Positions 1 to 7,400 of a stretch of DNA of 64,000 nt are shown here, piece after piece. Origin of the DNA: DASVRZ01 sp038230215 (GTDB taxonomy: Bacteria; Verrucomicrobiota; Verrucomicrobiia; Chthoniobacterales; DASVRZ01); the NCBI GenBank assembly GCA_038230215.1, contig JBBRNR010000006.1, forward strand, positions 62,001 through 126,000. The letters are read 5' to 3'. A model generated the notes under the pieces. That model did not search any database. It was not told where the DNA came from and saw only the letters and a list, made by a program, of their open reading frames with translations. The stretch's first letter is position 1; each line of letters starts with the position of its first letter. The translations under genes were made by a program, and so were the position numbers.

Positions 1-314
1 CCATCGCACGCTTTGCGAGCTGGCTGCGGCACGAGGGTAAATACGAGGAATATCTCGAAACGCTCGTCGCCGCATTCAATCCCGCGACCGTCGAAGGGTT
101 GATGTGTCGCAATACCATTAATGTGAGTTGGGAGGGCGAAGCGCACGACTGCGATTTCAACCAGATGCTTCGTTTGCCTCTGGCCGGAAATGGCCGCCGC
201 TACCTGTGGGATATCGATCCCGTCGCGCTCGTCGGGCGAGAGATTGCCACGGGCCACCACTGCTTCGGTTGCACCGCCGGCGCGGGATCGAGCTGCGGAG
301 GCGCACTGACGTGA
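1..314 (+). CDS. arsS: ArsS-like radical SAM/Cys-rich protein, C-terminal end (5' partial)
   Basis: Only the last ~104 codons are in the window; the frame is open from base 3 and ends at TGA 312-314. The visible part carries the Cys-rich tail of the ArsS family (TIGR04167, DUF3641): MCRNTINVSWEG, YDCDFNQML-like HDCDFNQMLRLPL, and the terminal HCFGCTAGAGSSCGG with its Cys pairs. The radical SAM core with CxxxCxxC lies upstream of the window. Family members are implicated in arsenosugar synthesis, converting a dimethylarsenic-SAM product, and were earlier labelled 'rSAM/selenodomain'. Two glycosyltransferases of the families named for association with this protein lie at 469 and 6301, which supports the call. 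No in-frame TGA is seen in the visible part. Confidence 0.85.
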   Translation, partial: IARFASWLRHEGKYEEYLETLVAAFNPATVEGLMCRNTINVSWEGEAHDCDFNQMLRLPLAGNGRRYLWDIDPVALVGREIATGHHCFGCTAGAGSSCGGALT

Positions 315-432
315 AGGCATATTTCTCGGATCGCGAGGGCGTCTTGCCTTCGCGAACTTTCGGACACATGGTTCTTTCGTTTGGCGTATTTGCAGGCAGG
401 GGAGTACGTTCCGGCGAGATGCCGAAACCGGC

Positions 433-454
433 GGGTAGGAGGTCCACCCTACCC
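433..454. other. Small inverted repeat in the arsS-glycosyltransferase gap
   Basis: GGGTAGG (433-439) pairs with CCTACCC (448-454) around an 8-base loop, 14 bases before the glycosyltransferase ATG at 469. There is no T-run after it on either strand, so it is not a convincing intrinsic terminator. It could be an RNA structure covering the GGAGG at 438-442. The rest of the 154-bp gap shows nothing recognisable. Confidence 0.3.
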
Positions 455-468
455 GAGCGCAAGCCATC

Positions 469-1173
469 ATGATCTCCGTCATTATCCCCGCGTTCAACGA
501 GGCTGCCGAATTGCCTGCGACACTCGCGGCGTTGCGAGCGCAGGACGTCGCGCATGAAGTGATCGTCGTCGATGCGGGAAGCACGGATTCCACCGCTCTC
601 ATCGCGAGCGAGGCGGGTGTCGCAGTCATCGCTAGCGCACGCCGCCAGCGCGCCGCGCAGATGAATCTCGGAGCCGCGACGGTGCGCGGAGACCTGCTGC
701 TTTTTGTCCACGCCGATACGCGGCTCGCGCCTGCTGCAATGGCGGGGATTTCTGAGGCGTTGTGTGATCCGCGGGTCGTCGGCGGAGGATTTGCACGCCG
801 CTACGAGACGCCCTCGCCATTCCTCCGCGCCACTTGTGCGCTCGCCGAGGTGCGCACGCGGCTGTGCGGCTGGTTCCTCGGCGACCAAGCCATTTTCGCG
901 CGTCGCACGGTGTTTAACGCCCTCGGCGGTTTTCGTGAATGGGACATTTTTGAAGACCTCGATTTTTCCCGTTGTCTCGCGCGGAGTGGGCGGGTCGTCA
1001 CGTTGCGCCCTCCGGTGATATCCGCCGCGCGCCGCTTTACTGCACGCGGCGCAGTACGCACGACCTGGCGCGATCTCGCGCTGACCGCGCGCTATCTCAC
1101 GGGCAGACTGCCGGTTGCGCCGCGCGCCACAAATCAATCCACCGCAACCGCAGGCTGCCTTTGTTCTGATTAA
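469..1173 (+). CDS. TIGR04283-type family 2 glycosyltransferase (arsenosugar-associated)
   Basis: 234 aa, starting with the typical GT-A N-terminus MISVIIPAFNEA, followed by VVDAGSTDST (nucleotide binding) and the metal-binding LLFVHADTRL around residue 85. ALGGFREWDIFEDLDFSRCL near residue 145-165 matches the acceptor-side ED motif of this family. TIGR04283 proteins are called 'transferase 2, rSAM/selenodomain-associated' and are proposed to act on arsenosugars. Here the gene follows arsS by 154 bp and its TAA overlaps the next ATG (TAATG at 1171-1175), implying translational coupling. The true substrate is not demonstrated by sequence. No membrane segments are apparent. Confidence 0.85.
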   Translation: MISVIIPAFNEAAELPATLAALRAQDVAHEVIVVDAGSTDSTALIASEAGVAVIASARRQRAAQMNLGAATVRGDLLLFVHADTRLAPAAMAGISEALCDPRVVGGGFARRYETPSPFLRATCALAEVRTRLCGWFLGDQAIFARRTVFNALGGFREWDIFEDLDFSRCLARSGRVVTLRPPVISAARRFTARGAVRTTWRDLALTARYLTGRLPVAPRATNQSTATAGCLCSD

Positions 1174-2618
1174 TGAGCGAGTCGCTTTACAACGCGGTCA
1201 TCATAGGTGCGGGCACGGCGGGCCTTGTCACCGCGGCCGCGACGGCGGGGCTCGGCGGGCGGGTGGCACTCATCGAGCGGCGGCACATGGGCGGCGATTG
1301 CCTGAACTTCGGTTGCGTGCCAAGCAAAGCATTGATCGCTTCCGCGCGGGCGGCAGACCGCATCCGACACGCTGACCGTTGGGGTCTTGAAGCCAGCGAG
1401 CCCGCGTTCGCTTTCGAGAAAGTGATCGCGCGGATACGGGCGCGGCGGGCGCACATCGCACCGAACGATTCGCAGGAGCGTTTCGAGGGCCTCGGCGTCG
1501 AGGTCATTCGCGGCGAGGCGGCGTTCGTTTCGCCGCACGAGGTTGCGGTGAATGGCAAAAAATTGCGCGCGAAACATTTCGTCATCGCGACCGGCACACG
1601 CCCCATGATTCCGCCGATCGACGGCTTGAGCGACGTGCCCTTTTTCACCAATGAAACCATCTTCGACAAACTCGACCAGCGCCCCGCGACGATGCTCGTC
1701 CTTGGCGGCGGACCCATCGGCTGCGAACTCGCCCAAGCCTTCGCGCGCCTCGGCGTGAAAGTGACCCTCGCTCACCGCGGCCCGCGATTGCTGCCGCACG
1801 AAGACCCCGAAGTATCCGAACTCGTCCAGCGCACGCTCTCCGCCGACGGCATCGAATGCCTGACCGCCGCCGAAGCGCAGCGCGTACGCAAGGAAGGCAA
1901 CGAAACGATCACCACGCTCAAGCTCGGCACCACCACCCGAGAAGTCCGCGTCGAAGCGCTGCTCGTGGCCGTCGGGCGCACGCCGAATTCCGACTCGCTT
2001 GGCCTCGACGCCGCGGGCGTGCGCACGACCAAAAACGGCGTCGAAGTGAACGCGCAGCTCCAGACTTCGCAGCCGCACATTTACGCCGCGGGCGACATCG
2101 CCGGGCCATTCCGCTTCACCCACATGGCCGACTACCAGGCCCGCATCGTCGCGCGTAATATCCTCGTGCCCTTTGGATTTCTGCGCTCCAAAACGGACTA
2201 CGCGACGGTGCCGTGGTGTACGTATCTCGATCCCGAAGTCGCCCGCGTCGGCCTCAGCGAAACCGAAGCGAAAGAGCGCGGCCTCGAATACGACCTCTAC
2301 ATTTCCAAACTCGAAGACCTCGACCGCGCCGTGGTCGAAGACGAGACAACGGGTTTCGTAAAAGTACTGACCGCGCGCGGAACCGACCGCATCCTCGGCG
2401 TCACCCTCGTCGCCAGTCACGCGGGCGATCTCATTCACGAGTACGTGCTCGCAATGAAATCAGGCATTGGTCTCGGAAAACTTTCCAGCGTCATCCACGC
2501 CTACCCGACTTTCGCCGAACTCGCGCGCAAGACTGGCGACGCTTTCCAAAAAACCCGGCTCACGCCGACCGCGAAAAAACTCTTCGCGTGGCTTTACGCA
2601 AGGAACCGCCGATCATGA
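1173..2618 (+). CDS. MerA/Lpd-like FAD-dependent disulfide oxidoreductase
   Basis: 481 aa of the class I pyridine nucleotide-disulfide oxidoreductase family. In order it has the FAD-binding IIGAGTAG (residues 10-17), the redox-active disulfide GGDCLNFGCVPSK, a second Rossmann motif LGGGPIGCELAQ for NAD(P)H, the AAGDIAG FAD motif and the dimer-interface SSVIHAYPTFAE with the His-Glu pair. It lacks both the N-terminal HMA domain and the C-terminal vicinal Cys pair of true mercuric reductases, so detoxification of mercury is not supported. Genes of this kind often sit beside a TVP38/TMEM64 gene, as here (ATGA overlap with the next gene). Dihydrolipoamide dehydrogenase is less likely because no 2-oxoacid dehydrogenase genes are nearby. 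Confidence 0.8.
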   Translation: MSESLYNAVIIGAGTAGLVTAAATAGLGGRVALIERRHMGGDCLNFGCVPSKALIASARAADRIRHADRWGLEASEPAFAFEKVIARIRARRAHIAPNDSQERFEGLGVEVIRGEAAFVSPHEVAVNGKKLRAKHFVIATGTRPMIPPIDGLSDVPFFTNETIFDKLDQRPATMLVLGGGPIGCELAQAFARLGVKVTLAHRGPRLLPHEDPEVSELVQRTLSADGIECLTAAEAQRVRKEGNETITTLKLGTTTREVRVEALLVAVGRTPNSDSLGLDAAGVRTTKNGVEVNAQLQTSQPHIYAAGDIAGPFRFTHMADYQARIVARNILVPFGFLRSKTDYATVPWCTYLDPEVARVGLSETEAKERGLEYDLYISKLEDLDRAVVEDETTGFVKVLTARGTDRILGVTLVASHAGDLIHEYVLAMKSGIGLGKLSSVIHAYPTFAELARKTGDAFQKTRLTPTAKKLFAWLYARNRRS

Positions 2619-3322
2619 ACGACACTCCAAAATCATTTTGGTCGTGCTCCGGCAAGTGGGTGCTGTTCGCGATCGGACTCATCGCCCTCGGCGCGGCATG
2701 GTATTTTCTCCCGGTAAAGGATTGGGTGAAAACCTTCAACGGCTGGGTCGAGCACCAAGGCGCGTGGGGCTACGTCGTATTCATCCTCGCGTATGCCGTG
2801 GCGACGGTTTTCTTTTTCCCCGGCTCGCTGCTGACCATCGGCGCGGGACTTGCCTTCGGCTTGTGGCGTGGGTTCGCCGTCGTCTCCGCAGGCGCTACGC
2901 TCGGAGCCGCGCTGGCCTTTTTGGTCGCCCGCTATTTCGTCCGTAGCCGGGTGGAAAAAGCCGCGCAGAACAACCCGAAGTTTGCCGCCATCGACGAGGC
3001 CATTGGTCGGGAAGGCTGGAAGATGGTGGCACTGCTGCGGCTCAGTCCGCTGCTCCCTTTCAATCTCAGCAACTATCTCTACGGTGTAACGAAGATCGGC
3101 TTCTGGCCTTATCTCGCGGCCAGTTGGGTCGGAATGCTGCCGGGCACTTTTCTCTACGTCTATCTCGGCGCAGCGGGGAAGGAAGCGTCCCGCGGCAGCG
3201 GCGGTGGGCCGTGGAAATGGGTGCTTTTCGGCGCGGGCCTCGCGGCCACGGTGGGCGTCACGATTTGGATTTCACGGATCGCCAAAAAGGCGATCCCCGT
3301 AACGCAGCAACCCGCCAAATGA
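2615..3322 (+). CDS. TVP38/TMEM64 family inner-membrane protein
   Basis: 235 aa. The ATG at 2615 overlaps the preceding TGA (ATGA), which fixes the start. It has a TM helix near residues 15-35, the conserved FFFPGSLLTIGAGLAFG re-entrant segment, an A/G-rich helix with an ARYFVR motif, and RLSPLLPFNLSNYLYG, the characteristic second half of the SNARE-associated/DedA-like domain, then two further TM helices. The biochemical role of bacterial members is poorly defined; scramblase-like or ion/metabolite transport roles have been proposed. Its coupling to a MerA-like reductase and to arsenosugar genes suggests an accessory membrane function in that pathway, which is inference. Confidence 0.85.
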   Translation: MNDTPKSFWSCSGKWVLFAIGLIALGAAWYFLPVKDWVKTFNGWVEHQGAWGYVVFILAYAVATVFFFPGSLLTIGAGLAFGLWRGFAVVSAGATLGAALAFLVARYFVRSRVEKAAQNNPKFAAIDEAIGREGWKMVALLRLSPLLPFNLSNYLYGVTKIGFWPYLAASWVGMLPGTFLYVYLGAAGKEASRGSGGGPWKWVLFGAGLAATVGVTIWISRIAKKAIPVTQQPAK

Positions 3323-3327
3323 TTCCT

Positions 3328-4155
3328 ATGAAACACACGCATCTCCTCATCGCTCTCCTCTCCCTCGTCATCGCCGCACCCAGCGTCGTGGCGAAGGAAA
3401 AGCCCGTGACCGTCTCCTTCCCAGCCGGCGCTCGCCACGACGCCTGGGATGCGCTTTTGAAAAAATACGTGAACGAGCGCGGCCTGGTCGCTTACGAAAA
3501 GTGGAAGGCGAACGACGCCGACGGCAAGGCGCTCGACGCCTACCTCGCGCAATTCGCCGCCAAGCCCGCGACACCCGCCTCAGGCAATGACCTCGCGGCC
3601 TCCGGGATTAATGCCTACAACGCATTTGCGATCCAATGGATTCTCGCGAACTACCCCACCGAGAGCATTCAGGCATTGCCTGATTCTTTCAGCCGCAAAG
3701 CGCACACCGTCGGCGGAGTGAAAATCGCGCTCGACGACATCGAACACGGCACGATGCGCCCGCTGCTCGGCTACCGCGCACACGCCGCGCTGGTGTGCTG
3801 CGCGCGGAGCTGCCCACCACTCCAGCGCACAGCCTACACCACGTCGGGGCTCGATGGCCAAATCGATGCGGCCTACGCGGTCTGGCTCGGGCGCGAAGAC
3901 CTAAACCAATACGATCCGGCGAAAAACTACGTCGCCATTTCGAGTATTTTCAAATGGTTTAAGGAAGATTTCGAGAAAGCTGGCGGCGTGCCGAAAGTTC
4001 TGGGCGAGCGCGGCCCGGCGGCGGTGCGCCCGTTCCTCGCCAAAGGCGGATACAAGGTCGAGAATCTGCCGTATCACTGGGGCCTGAACGACCAGGGCAA
4101 ATCCGGCGAAAGCTACAGCCGCGCCAACCTGTATTTCGACGCGATTTTCAAGTAG
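3328..4155 (+). CDS. Secreted DUF547 domain protein
   Basis: 275 aa from the ATG at 3328. An alternative start at 3319 (MIPMKH) would give an ATGA overlap with the preceding gene and cannot be excluded. Residues 1-22 form a signal peptide ending in VVAKE. The DUF547 hallmarks follow: INAYNAFAIQWIL, a segment with VGGVKIALDDIEHGTMRPLLG, and CCARSCPPLQ with a Cys triad in place of the usual CGALSCPPL. The domain has a papain-like or transglutaminase-like appearance in fold predictions, but no activity is established. DUF547 genes are frequent companions of the rSAM/selenodomain cluster, and this one closes the plus-strand operon. Confidence 0.8.
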   Translation: MKHTHLLIALLSLVIAAPSVVAKEKPVTVSFPAGARHDAWDALLKKYVNERGLVAYEKWKANDADGKALDAYLAQFAAKPATPASGNDLAASGINAYNAFAIQWILANYPTESIQALPDSFSRKAHTVGGVKIALDDIEHGTMRPLLGYRAHAALVCCARSCPPLQRTAYTTSGLDGQIDAAYAVWLGREDLNQYDPAKNYVAISSIFKWFKEDFEKAGGVPKVLGERGPAAVRPFLAKGGYKVENLPYHWGLNDQGKSGESYSRANLYFDAIFK

Positions 4156-4167
4156 CCGCGCGGCCTT

Positions 4168-5190
4168 TCACCGCCCGCCGACTTCCTCCCGCACGCGCAG
4201 AAGCTCGGCGCGAAATTGCGCGCATTCTTCGAGATGTAGAATGTGGTCGGAGTGCTCGAACCAGACGAGCCGCTTGCCGCGCGGAGTGCGCAAGGAGCGG
4301 AAGTATTGCGCGGCAAGCGGCGCACTCAGCACCGTGTCGTAGCGACCGAGCAGGAAGACGACAGGCACGGCGATCTCCGGCACCTCGCGGGCGAGATCGT
4401 AAGTGTAAATGTCGTGCTCCAAATTCACGCCGGAAAATTGCAAACCGCGCAGCAAGCGCACATCATCGGCAAGCGAATAGTAGGGCGATTGCAGGCCGAG
4501 CTGGAGATAGCGCCAGCGGGTCATCGCCAGTGGGAGATGCGCCTGAAGGTCTTTCGTGAGTTTATTTTCGAGCCTCTCGTCGTGCCGCGTGCGATACGGC
4601 GGCGGACCAATCGCGCGGAGCTGGCGCGCGACTTCCATGCGACCCGTGCGCTCGGCCAGCGTGAGGCCGGCGAAGTGCAGCAATTGTTCCGAGCGCGGCA
4701 CGCTGACGAGCTGCGAAATGCTAATGTAGGCGTGATACAACTCGGGCGCACGATCCACGGCGAGCACACCGACGAGAGTGCCCCACGAAAAGCCGACAAG
4801 ATAGACTTTCCGCTTGCCGAGCGTGCGGCATAGGTGCCGCGTGAGCGCGACGGTTTCATTGGCAAACTCATCGGCGTTCATCGACGCGAGAGGGATGCCG
4901 GGCCGAAACGATTTCCCCGCGCCGCGCTGATCCCAATGCACGACAATGAAGTCGCGTTCGAGTTCCGCATTGGCGTGCGAGAAAGGCATCTCTGGCAGAC
5001 CCGGTCCGCCGTGGAGAAAGAGCAACACAGGATTCGCACGGTCACGCCCACGGATGAAAATGGTCTGCTTAATTCCACCGAGTATGATTTTTTCCTGGCG
5101 CGAAATGCCGGGCGCGTCCAGCGGCGGTTGCCGCGTGGTGGCGCAGCCGGCGAAGATGAAAAGGAACAACGAACAGATGAGTGCGCGCAT
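4168..5190 (-). CDS. Alpha/beta hydrolase lipoprotein, proline iminopeptidase-like
   Basis: 340 aa from the ATG at 5190. An upstream ATG at 5229 is possible, but this start gives a proper lipoprotein signal: MRALICSLFLFIFAGC, with the lipobox Cys in FAGC. Fold markers are the oxyanion-hole motif FLHGGPGLPEMPF, HWDQRGAGKS, the nucleophile elbow GFSWG (Ser), a late acid in LLGRYD and the His in EHSDHILH, together a complete catalytic triad. The HGGPG and WDQRGAG motifs are those of the proline iminopeptidase/S33 group. It would act in the periplasm or at the membrane. It lies 10 bp downstream of the flavoprotein gene and probably shares its transcript. Its substrate is unknown. Confidence 0.8.
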   Translation of the reverse strand: MRALICSLFLFIFAGCATTRQPPLDAPGISRQEKIILGGIKQTIFIRGRDRANPVLLFLHGGPGLPEMPFSHANAELERDFIVVHWDQRGAGKSFRPGIPLASMNADEFANETVALTRHLCRTLGKRKVYLVGFSWGTLVGVLAVDRAPELYHAYISISQLVSVPRSEQLLHFAGLTLAERTGRMEVARQLRAIGPPPYRTRHDERLENKLTKDLQAHLPLAMTRWRYLQLGLQSPYYSLADDVRLLRGLQFSGVNLEHDIYTYDLAREVPEIAVPVVFLLGRYDTVLSAPLAAQYFRSLRTPRGKRLVWFEHSDHILHLEECAQFRAELLRVREEVGGR

Positions 5191-5200
5191 TTTTAAAAGG

Positions 5201-6304
5201 CTAGGAAGGCGGGCACTGATAGCGCGCAAGGAAACGGCGGTCGATCCGATCTTTCAGCCAAAACGCGGCGCGTCCGAACCAGTGAAAACCGCGCCAGCGC
5301 GCGAGGCCGAGGCCGTCGCCGAGATTGAGAATGAGCAGGCAGTGGCGCTGCGGGACAAAGGCGCACAACGGCGCAGCGTCGAGCGTGGCGAGCAGATTGT
5401 GCAAAAGTACGGGCGACTGGCGCACGGCATGGACGCCGATTTTTTCGAGGTCGTGATTTTCCAGCTTCACGCAATCGCCGCCGCCGAAAATTGCTCCGCC
5501 GGAGAGCGTGCGGAGATGCGCGTCCACGAGCAGTTCGCCGCGCACACTGCACGGCAGGCCCGACTCCGCGAGCAAGGCGGGCGGATGCAGGCCGGTGGCG
5601 TTCACGAGGTAGTCGAAAGGGATCGCGCTGCCGCGCGTGGTGATGGCCGTTTGCGCATCGATACGCTCCAACTCGCTGTCGAATTGCACGGCGATGTCAC
5701 GCGTGCGCAGCCAGTCGTGCAGCCGCACGGAGACCCGCGGCGCAAAGCCCTCCAGGACTCGCGCGCCGCGCGTGAGCAGCGTGATTTCCGCCGCGCCGCG
5801 GCCCATCAGCGCGCGCATATTCGCCGCGATCTCGCCGCCCGACGGCCCGCCGCCCGCGACGACGATGCTCACCGCCCGCCGAGTGTCCCGCGCCGCCTCC
5901 AATTCGCGCCGCAAACGCGCCAGCTCGTGCAGAGGCTTGATTGGAAAAACGCCGTCCGCGGCACCGGGAATGGGCCGCACTTCGCTGCCCACATTCACCG
6001 AGAGCGCATCGAAGTGGATGGCCTCGCCGCCGCTCAAATGCACGCGGTGTGCAGCAGCGTCGATCTTCACCACACGCTCCCGCACAAAGCGCCCGGCGCC
6101 CAGCAGTGCGGCGATGTCCACACGATCCAGCTGCGGGGAATAGTGCCCGCCGAGCACCCCAGTCGCGAGCCCCGAATACCAAAAATCCTCCGGCGCGATG
6201 ACTACGAGTTCCACCCCGCGTCGCGCAAATTCCGTCGCGTGCTGCAACGTGTGCAGATGGGCGTGACCTGCCCCTACGAGCACGACACGACGGGTGGAAT
6301 TCAT
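5201..6304 (-). CDS. SelD-N-terminal-like (TIGR03169-type) FAD/NAD(P) oxidoreductase
   Basis: 367 aa. VVLVGAGHAHLHTLQ at the N-terminus, FWYSGLATGVLGGHYSP, VNVGSEVRPIPG, a second dinucleotide motif VVAGGGPSGGEIAAN and FGGGDCVKLE near the C-terminus match the NDH-2-like family that occurs either fused to the N-terminus of selenophosphate synthetase SelD or free-standing. No SelD domain is attached here and none is in the window. Its ATG overlaps the stop of the TIGR04282 transferase (ATGA), so the two are co-translated. With ArsS and both transferases nearby, it belongs to the rSAM/selenodomain neighbourhood. An ordinary type II NADH dehydrogenase is a less likely alternative. Confidence 0.75.
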   Translation of the reverse strand: MNSTRRVVLVGAGHAHLHTLQHATEFARRGVELVVIAPEDFWYSGLATGVLGGHYSPQLDRVDIAALLGAGRFVRERVVKIDAAAHRVHLSGGEAIHFDALSVNVGSEVRPIPGAADGVFPIKPLHELARLRRELEAARDTRRAVSIVVAGGGPSGGEIAANMRALMGRGAAEITLLTRGARVLEGFAPRVSVRLHDWLRTRDIAVQFDSELERIDAQTAITTRGSAIPFDYLVNATGLHPPALLAESGLPCSVRGELLVDAHLRTLSGGAIFGGGDCVKLENHDLEKIGVHAVRQSPVLLHNLLATLDAAPLCAFVPQRHCLLILNLGDGLGLARWRGFHWFGRAAFWLKDRIDRRFLARYQCPPS

Positions 6305-6921
6305 GGTTGAGGCGATGCCAAATCTGGAAACGTCTCAACCGCGCGCTGCCAGCTTGCAAGATCGTCCACGTCTTCGACGGTCTCTGCTTCCACCCATTGA
6401 AGACCCCCAGCGCGGAGACGCGCCCGCGTCTGCTCCAGCACGGCGGCGGTGCTCCACGCGATGTCCTGAAATACGTGGTCATTCGCGGTGCGCAGACCGA
6501 GCAGGCAATAGCCCCCGTCGTTGGCGGGCGCGAGCACGGCGTCGCTGTCGCGAAAAAGCGCGGCAAGTTGCAGGAGATAGTCGCGAGTTAGGTAGGGACA
6601 GTCGCCGCCGATGAAGAGAAGCGGAGACATTGAGAGTGAAAAATGAAGTTGGCACGCCGCCGTCAGCCGATGTCCTAGGTCTCCGGTCGTCTGCGCGAAA
6701 TACTCGATCTGATTTCCGAGCCAGGTCCGCATTTCCGGCTCTGCATCGGCTGGCGAATAAGCCACCCTTACCAGCCAGCCTTCCGGAATGTGAAGAACCT
6801 GATGCTCCACCAACTCGCGGTAAGCACCTAGCGCCGCCACGTCGCCGACCTCCCGGCCCAGGCGCGTTTTGACTGTTCCAGCGCGGGGCGCTTTCAACAT
6901 CAAGATTACAGTGGGCTTCAT
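6301..6921 (-). CDS. TIGR04282-type transferase (DUF2064), arsenosugar-associated
   Basis: 206 aa, with an N-terminal nucleotidyltransferase/GT-A-like signature MLKAPRAGTVKTRLG (compare K-x-G-x-V-K-T-R-L), then FAQTTGDLGHRL, the metal-site FIGGDCPYLT and VLAPANDGGYCLLGLR. These are the defining motifs of DUF2064/TIGR04282, 'transferase 1, rSAM/selenodomain-associated'. The partner family TIGR04283 is encoded at 469-1173 on the other strand, so both transferases of the system are present but split into convergent operons. The ATG at 6919-6921 overlaps the TGA that would end the rhodanese remnant, indicating that the two were once coupled. Confidence 0.85.
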   Translation of the reverse strand: MKPTVILMLKAPRAGTVKTRLGREVGDVAALGAYRELVEHQVLHIPEGWLVRVAYSPADAEPEMRTWLGNQIEYFAQTTGDLGHRLTAACQLHFSLSMSPLLFIGGDCPYLTRDYLLQLAALFRDSDAVLAPANDGGYCLLGLRTANDHVFQDIAWSTAAVLEQTRARLRAGGLQWVEAETVEDVDDLASWQRAVETFPDLASPQP

Positions 6922-7104
6922 TTTACCAGCGCCCTTTTCGCCTCGTTAAACATTTGCGAGATGACTGACGCGAAACTCCTCCGATGTCCGCACATCGAGC
7001 AAGATTGGCTGCACACGGGATTTGTTTTGTAACCATGCGGCCAGCTCCGCAGTAGATATCTGCGACACCATCGGGAAGCGTTTTCGTACGAGCTGTTTCA
7101 TCTT
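6918..7104 (-). pseudogene. Rhodanese-domain gene, internally deleted and frameshifted
   Basis: From the ATG at 7104 the frame reads MKQLVRKRFPMVSQISTAEL, then an intact rhodanese N-terminal segment ending PILLDVRTSEEFRVSHLA, and stops at TAA 6946-6948 after about 52 residues. A rhodanese domain normally continues for some 60 more residues, including the active-site Cys loop. Immediately after, in another frame, MFNEAKRALVK runs into a TGA at 6918-6920 that forms ATGA with the next gene. That peptide resembles the usual rhodanese C-terminus (WANEGRPL-like). The simplest reading is loss of the middle of the gene with a frame change, removing the catalytic Cys. A sequencing artefact is less likely because the missing stretch is long. 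Confidence 0.6.
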
Positions 7105-7400
7105 GTCGAACACGATGTTATCTCCAAAAGCAGCGCCGCAAATCCGCAAATAGCAGTGCAGCGTAGAACTCGCGATTGGTGAATGACATGCCCTTTATTC
7201 GCAGTCAGCCGTGTGTCAGTGGGTATGGCAATACAGAAAACGCTTCATTTAACGCTGGAACATCCGCGAGGTGCATCGAGGTATAGGCCAGTACGAAAGA
7301 GTCCGACAGACCATGAGGTGCGCTCTGCCCATGAAACAAGAGGCATCCATTTTTGGAAAATCTGGCGGTCGAAACGAACAGCGCGGCAGGGACGTTTCCG
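7105..7400. other. Intergenic stretch with no supported gene
   Basis: About 300 bp between mtgA and the rhodanese remnant. An open frame on the plus strand starting at 7183 runs into the 3' end of mtgA, but it has no recognisable domain, a biased Arg/Ser composition and no ribosome binding site. A short frame beginning MKQEASIFGKSGGRNEQRG at 7331 is also open for only 39 codons. This stretch may contain the promoter for the minus-strand operon, but I see no clear -35/-10 pair. Confidence 0.4.

Noticed and set aside
157..1137. A 326-codon minus-strand frame opposite arsS and the glycosyltransferase
   Set aside because: Low-complexity Arg-rich translation antisense to two clear genes; high GC creates long spurious frames on the other strand.
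1170..2438. A 422-codon minus-strand frame opposite the flavin reductase
   Set aside because: Antisense of a conserved gene, with no recognisable domain.
1173..2618. Mercuric reductase (merA) as the function
   Set aside because: The HMA domain and C-terminal vicinal Cys pair are missing, and no merR, merT or merP is nearby.
4946..6310. A 454-codon plus-strand frame opposite the SelD-like flavoprotein
   Set aside because: Antisense Arg/Gln-rich translation with no motif; the minus-strand enzyme is well supported.
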